Part shown: positions 6,229 to 9,303 of the stretch, piece by piece
Position numbering within the stretch: the stretch's first letter is position 1
Layout: each line of letters opens with the position of its first letter
NCBI GenBank assembly: GCA_010365205.1
Contig: JAAFGU010000082.1
Location: 1-9,303, forward strand
Reading direction: 5' to 3'
Length of the DNA: 9,303 nt
Source of the DNA: Aromatoleum sp.
GTDB lineage: Bacteria; Pseudomonadota; Gammaproteobacteria; Burkholderiales; Casimicrobiaceae
Position numbers and translations under genes: made by a program
Notes under the pieces: model-generated
The model's input: only the letters and a program-made list of their open reading frames with translations
What the model was told of the DNA's origin: nothing
Database searches by the model: none

Positions 6229-9072
6229 TCAGGCATGCGCTCGCGGTTCGCCGCGGCCGAACAGGTTCGCAACGCAGCGACCGCACAGCGCCGGATCGCG
6301 GTTATCGGCGCCGACGTCGGCGCGATAGTGCCAGCAGCGCTCGCACTTGGGGTGAGCGCTCGGCGCCACCGCAATCGCCACCGCGTCGCCCCGCACAACC
6401 GTGGCCGCCGACGTTATCATCACGAAACGCAGGTCGGCGCCCAGACTTGCCAACGCAGCATGATCCTCGGGCGTCGCCGTGATCGCGATTTCGGCCTGAA
6501 GCGACGAGCCGATTCTCCCGTCCTTGCGCAGCGCCTCCAGCTCCTTCAGCACGACGGCCCGGACGGCGAGGATGCGACCCCATTTGCCGACGAGTGCCTC
6601 GGCGCCGCGCGGCACAGGAATCGCGTCGGTCCACACGCGGCAGAAGATCGACGGCTCGTCCGAATGCCCGATCCGCCAGGCCTCCTCGGCGGTGAACGAC
6701 AGAATCGGCGCCATCAACTCGAGCAGCGCGTCGCGGATCAGCGCCAGCGCGGTCTGCGCCGAACGCCGGGCGCGGCTGGCGGCGCCCGCCGTGTAGAGCC
6801 GGTCCTTCAGCACGTCGAGGTAGAACCCGCCGAGGTCCTCCGAGCAGTACGTTTGCAAACGCTGGACGACGAGATGGAAGTCATAGTGTGCGTAGTCGGC
6901 CTGCACCGCTTCGGTCATCGCCCGCGCCGCGGCGAGCGCGTAGCGGTCGATCTCGAACAGCTCGTCGACTGGCAGTGCGTCGGCGGGACCGAAATCGGCG
7001 GTGTTGGCGAGCAGGAATCGCAGCGTGTTGCGAATCCGGCGGTAGCTCTCGACGACGCGCTTGAGGATCTCGTCGGAGATCGACATGTCGCCGGAGAAAT
7101 CCGTTGCCGCGACCCACAGCCTCAGCACTTCGGCGCCGAGCGTGCTCGAGACCTTCTGCGGCGCGACGACGTTGCCCTTCGATTTCGACATCTTCTTGCC
7201 GTCGCCGTCGACGACGAATCCGTGCGTCAGCAGCGCCCTGTAAGGCGGCACGCCGTTCAGCATGCACGAGACCAGCAGCGACGAATGAAACCAGCCACGG
7301 TGCTGGTCGGAGCCCTCGAGATAAAGATCCGCGGGGAACGCGCCGTCCGGTGAGTGCGAGCCTGCGCCGGTCCGGCGGCCATCCGGGCCGCCGAGGACCG
7401 TCTGATGCGTCGAGCCCGAATCGAACCACACGTCGAGCGTATCCGTGAGCTTGCGGTACTTCGCCGGATCGACGCCGAAATCCTCGTGCGTCGCCTCGAA
7501 CCACGACTCGATGCCGCCGCGGTCGACCTTTGCCGCAGCCAGTTCGAGCAGCGCCATCGTGTCCGGATGCAGCGCGTCGGTTTCCTTGTCGACGAAAAAC
7601 GGGAGTGGCACGCCCCACGTCCTCTGGCGCGAAAGCGTCCAGTCCGGCCGGTTGGCAATCATCCCGTGCAAGCGCGCCTTGCCCCATCCCGGGAAGAACT
7701 CCGTCGCCTCGATGCCGGCCAGCGCGAGTTCCCGCAGCGTCTTCGCCGCTTTCGCGCCATTCCAGCCCGACACGTCGTCCATGCCGGCGAACCATTGCGT
7801 CGTCGCGCGATAGATGATCGGCGTTTTGTGCCGCCAGCAGTGCATGTAGCTGTGCGCGTACTTTTCCGAGTGCAGCATCGCCCCGACGTCACGGAGCTTT
7901 TCGACGATCTGCGGATTCGCCTCCCAGATCTTTTCGCCGCCGAAGAATGGCAGACTGCCGGCATAACGGCCGTCCCCGCCGACGGGATTCAGTATCTCGT
8001 CGTCCTTCATCCCGTAGCTGCGGCACGACTGGAAGTCCTCGATGCCATACGCCGGCGAACTGTGGACGATGCCGGTGCCCTGCTCGAGGGTCACGAAATC
8101 GCCGAGATAGACGGGCGAAGGACGATCGTAGAACGGATGCCTGAAGCGGATCAGTTCGAGTGCCTTGCCCTTCGCCGTCGCCACGATGTGCCCTGCCAGT
8201 CCGTAACGCTTCAGGCACGCATCGACGAGGTCGACAGCCACGATCAGATGGCCACGCGGCGTCGCGATCAGCGCGTAGTCGATCGCTGGGTGCGCATGCA
8301 ACGCCTGGTTCGCCGGAATCGTCCACGCGGTCGTCGTCCAGATGACGGCCATCACGGGGCCGGCCGGGAGCGCTGCGATTCCGAACGAGGCGGCGAGCTT
8401 CGCGCGGTCCGTGTCGTCGACGAGGAAAGCGACGTCGACGGCGACGTCCTGCCGGTCCTCGTATTCGACCTCGGCCTCGGCCAGCGCGGAGCCGCAGTCG
8501 AAGCACCAGTTGACCGGCTTCAGGCCACGATAAATGAATCCCTTCTGCAGCAGCTTGCCCAGCGTGCGGATTTCGTCCGCCTCGTTTCCGGGGGCCATTG
8601 TTGTGTACGGATGATCCCAGTCGCCGAGCACACCCAGCCGCTGGAAATCCACCTTCTGCCGCGCGATCTGCTCGGTCGCATAGATGCGCGCGAAGCGCTG
8701 GGTCTCGGCGGTCGGGATGTGCTTGCCGTGCGTCTTCTCGATCTGGACCTCGATCGGCATCCCGTGGCAATCCCATCCGGGAACGTAGGGTGCATCAAAG
8801 CCGGCAAGCCCCTTGCTCTTGACGACGATGTCCTTGAGGATCTTGTTGAAGGCGTGTCCGATGTGGATGTCGCCGTTCGCGTATGGCGGGCCGTCGTGCA
8901 GCACGAAGCGCGGCCGGCCGGCCGACGCGGCGCGGATCGCCTCGTAGACCTTGCGCTGCTGCCATTCCTTCACCCAAATGGGCTCGCGCCGGGCGAGATC
9001 GCCGCGCATCGGGAATGGCGTGTCGGGCAGGTTCAGCGTCGTCTTGTAGTCGGTCTTGAGATCGTCGGACAT
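6229..9072 (-). CDS. ileS: Isoleucyl-tRNA synthetase IleS
   Basis: A full-length 947-residue class I synthetase that charges tRNA-Ile and edits misactivated valine. Seen in order: Rossmann-fold signature HIGH (residues 70-73) in GPPYANGDIHIGHAFNKI; the CP1 editing domain with the threonine-rich WTTTAWTIPAN (about 243-253) and GTGIVHSSPAYGIEDF (about 330-346); KMSKS (627-631) in KKMSKSKGNVV; the helical anticodon-binding domain from about 680; and a C-terminal zinc finger with Cys910, Cys913, Cys930 and Cys933. The zinc finger and KMSKSKGN mark the bacterial type of IleRS (mupirocin-sensitive class as a rule). The ATG at 9072 gives the usual MSDDLKTDYKTTLNLPDTPFPMRG N-terminus and has GGAAG about 10 nt upstream. 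A further in-frame start at 9168 would add 32 atypical residues and overlap ribF, so it was rejected. The gene lies 43 bp after ribF and 12 bp before lspA. Confidence 0.98.
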   Translation of the reverse strand: MSDDLKTDYKTTLNLPDTPFPMRGDLARREPIWVKEWQQRKVYEAIRAASAGRPRFVLHDGPPYANGDIHIGHAFNKILKDIVVKSKGLAGFDAPYVPGWDCHGMPIEVQIEKTHGKHIPTAETQRFARIYATEQIARQKVDFQRLGVLGDWDHPYTTMAPGNEADEIRTLGKLLQKGFIYRGLKPVNWCFDCGSALAEAEVEYEDRQDVAVDVAFLVDDTDRAKLAASFGIAALPAGPVMAVIWTTTAWTIPANQALHAHPAIDYALIATPRGHLIVAVDLVDACLKRYGLAGHIVATAKGKALELIRFRHPFYDRPSPVYLGDFVTLEQGTGIVHSSPAYGIEDFQSCRSYGMKDDEILNPVGGDGRYAGSLPFFGGEKIWEANPQIVEKLRDVGAMLHSEKYAHSYMHCWRHKTPIIYRATTQWFAGMDDVSGWNGAKAAKTLRELALAGIEATEFFPGWGKARLHGMIANRPDWTLSRQRTWGVPLPFFVDKETDALHPDTMALLELAAAKVDRGGIESWFEATHEDFGVDPAKYRKLTDTLDVWFDSGSTHQTVLGGPDGRRTGAGSHSPDGAFPADLYLEGSDQHRGWFHSSLLVSCMLNGVPPYRALLTHGFVVDGDGKKMSKSKGNVVAPQKVSSTLGAEVLRLWVAATDFSGDMSISDEILKRVVESYRRIRNTLRFLLANTADFGPADALPVDELFEIDRYALAAARAMTEAVQADYAHYDFHLVVQRLQTYCSEDLGGFYLDVLKDRLYTAGAASRARRSAQTALALIRDALLELMAPILSFTAEEAWRIGHSDEPSIFCRVWTDAIPVPRGAEALVGKWGRILAVRAVVLKELEALRKDGRIGSSLQAEIAITATPEDHAALASLGADLRFVMITSAATVVRGDAVAIAVAPSAHPKCERCWHYRADVGADNRDPALCGRCVANLFGRGEPRAHA

Positions 9073-9115
9073 GCGGCGTTTGCTTCCAATCGTTGGACTT
9101 GCGGTGAAACCGGGG

Positions 9116-9303
9116 TCAGTGCGGCACGGCGTCCGTTCGGGAAAAGAACTCGCGCGCCTGTTCGACATCGACCTCGATCTGACGGGTCAGCGTCGCGAGA
9201 TCGGGATAGCGCTCCTCCTCGCGCAATTTGTACAGGAATTCGACGACGACTCGACGACCGTAGATCGCCTCGTCGAAATCCAGGATGAACACTTCGAGCA
9301 GCG
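9116..9303 (-). CDS. ribF: Bifunctional riboflavin kinase/FAD synthetase RibF, C-terminal end only
   Basis: Only the last 62 or so codons are inside the window; the rest lies beyond base 9303. Translated by hand from the minus strand, the fragment reads EVFILDFDEAIYGRRVVVEF, then LYKLREEERYPDLATLTRQI, then a helix ending in REFFSRTDAVPH and TGA. The ExFIxDFDxxxYGRRxxVEFxxKLRxEExF/Y pattern is the signature of the riboflavin kinase domain C-terminus of RibF, which phosphorylates riboflavin to FMN and then adenylates it to FAD. The glutamate of the EVF stretch corresponds to the conserved kinase active-site region. The gene precedes ileS by 43 bp on the same strand, the standard proteobacterial ribF-ileS-lspA arrangement, so the operon promoter should lie upstream of the window. 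Confidence 0.93.
   Translation of the reverse strand, partial: LLEVFILDFDEAIYGRRVVVEFLYKLREEERYPDLATLTRQIEVDVEQAREFFSRTDAVPH

Noticed and set aside
5702..6286. Open frame extending ispH upstream through lspA into ileS
   Set aside because: IspH has its conserved N-terminus exactly at the ATG at 5701 with a strong ribosome binding site. The extension is Arg-rich and unrelated to the family, while lspA is clearly coded in another frame.
6235..7353. A 372-codon open frame on the plus strand opposite the 3' half of ileS
   Set aside because: Same shadow effect; no recognisable domain, and it is fully covered by the anticodon-binding and zinc-finger parts of IleS.
9073..9168. Upstream alternative start for ileS giving 32 extra residues
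   Set aside because: The extra residues do not resemble IleRS N-termini and would overlap the ribF 3' end. The start at 9072 gives the standard N-terminus.
7354..9288. A 644-codon open frame on the plus strand opposite ileS and ribF
   Set aside because: It lies antisense to two unmistakable genes. Its composition is Arg-, Asp- and Val-rich with no motif, as expected for the mirror frame of GC-rich coding DNA.

Overview
The window is GC-rich (about two thirds G+C by eye), densely coding chromosomal DNA. It fits a betaproteobacterium, with a gammaproteobacterium as the less likely alternative. The reasons are the ribF-ileS-lspA-ispH order, a DUF2069 membrane protein, a long PilZ-type receptor resembling those of beta- and gammaproteobacteria, and a Burkholderiales-like codon and protein style. 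I see no IS element, phage gene, CRISPR array, tRNA or rRNA. No gene looks broken; two are cut only by the window edges.

Left half, plus strand (1-4723): the 3' part of a CoA-pyrophosphatase-type Nudix hydrolase, then 22 bp later a patatin-like phospholipase. After a 133-bp gap comes an alpha/beta hydrolase with a complete Ser-Asp-His triad. After an 89-bp gap with a -10-like element comes a 515-residue protein with a C-terminal PilZ-type domain, followed 9 bp later by a small DUF2069 membrane protein. The first three enzymes suggest acyl, ester and CoA-nucleotide turnover. The last two look like an operon joining a probable c-di-GMP receptor to an uncharacterised membrane protein.

Right half, minus strand (9303-4763): a housekeeping operon read right to left. 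It has the C-terminus of RibF (FAD synthesis), full-length isoleucyl-tRNA synthetase IleS, lipoprotein signal peptidase LspA and IspH (last step of the MEP isoprenoid pathway). Spacing is tight: 43 bp, 12 bp, then a 1-base TGATG overlap with the ispH ribosome binding site inside the last lspA codons. The fkpB gene that lies between lspA and ispH in E. coli is absent here.

The two halves converge on a 39-bp gap (4724-4762) holding two small back-to-back inverted repeats. Overall this is mostly an ordinary core-genome region. The least understood part is the PilZ-type protein with its long N-terminal region and its DUF2069 neighbour.
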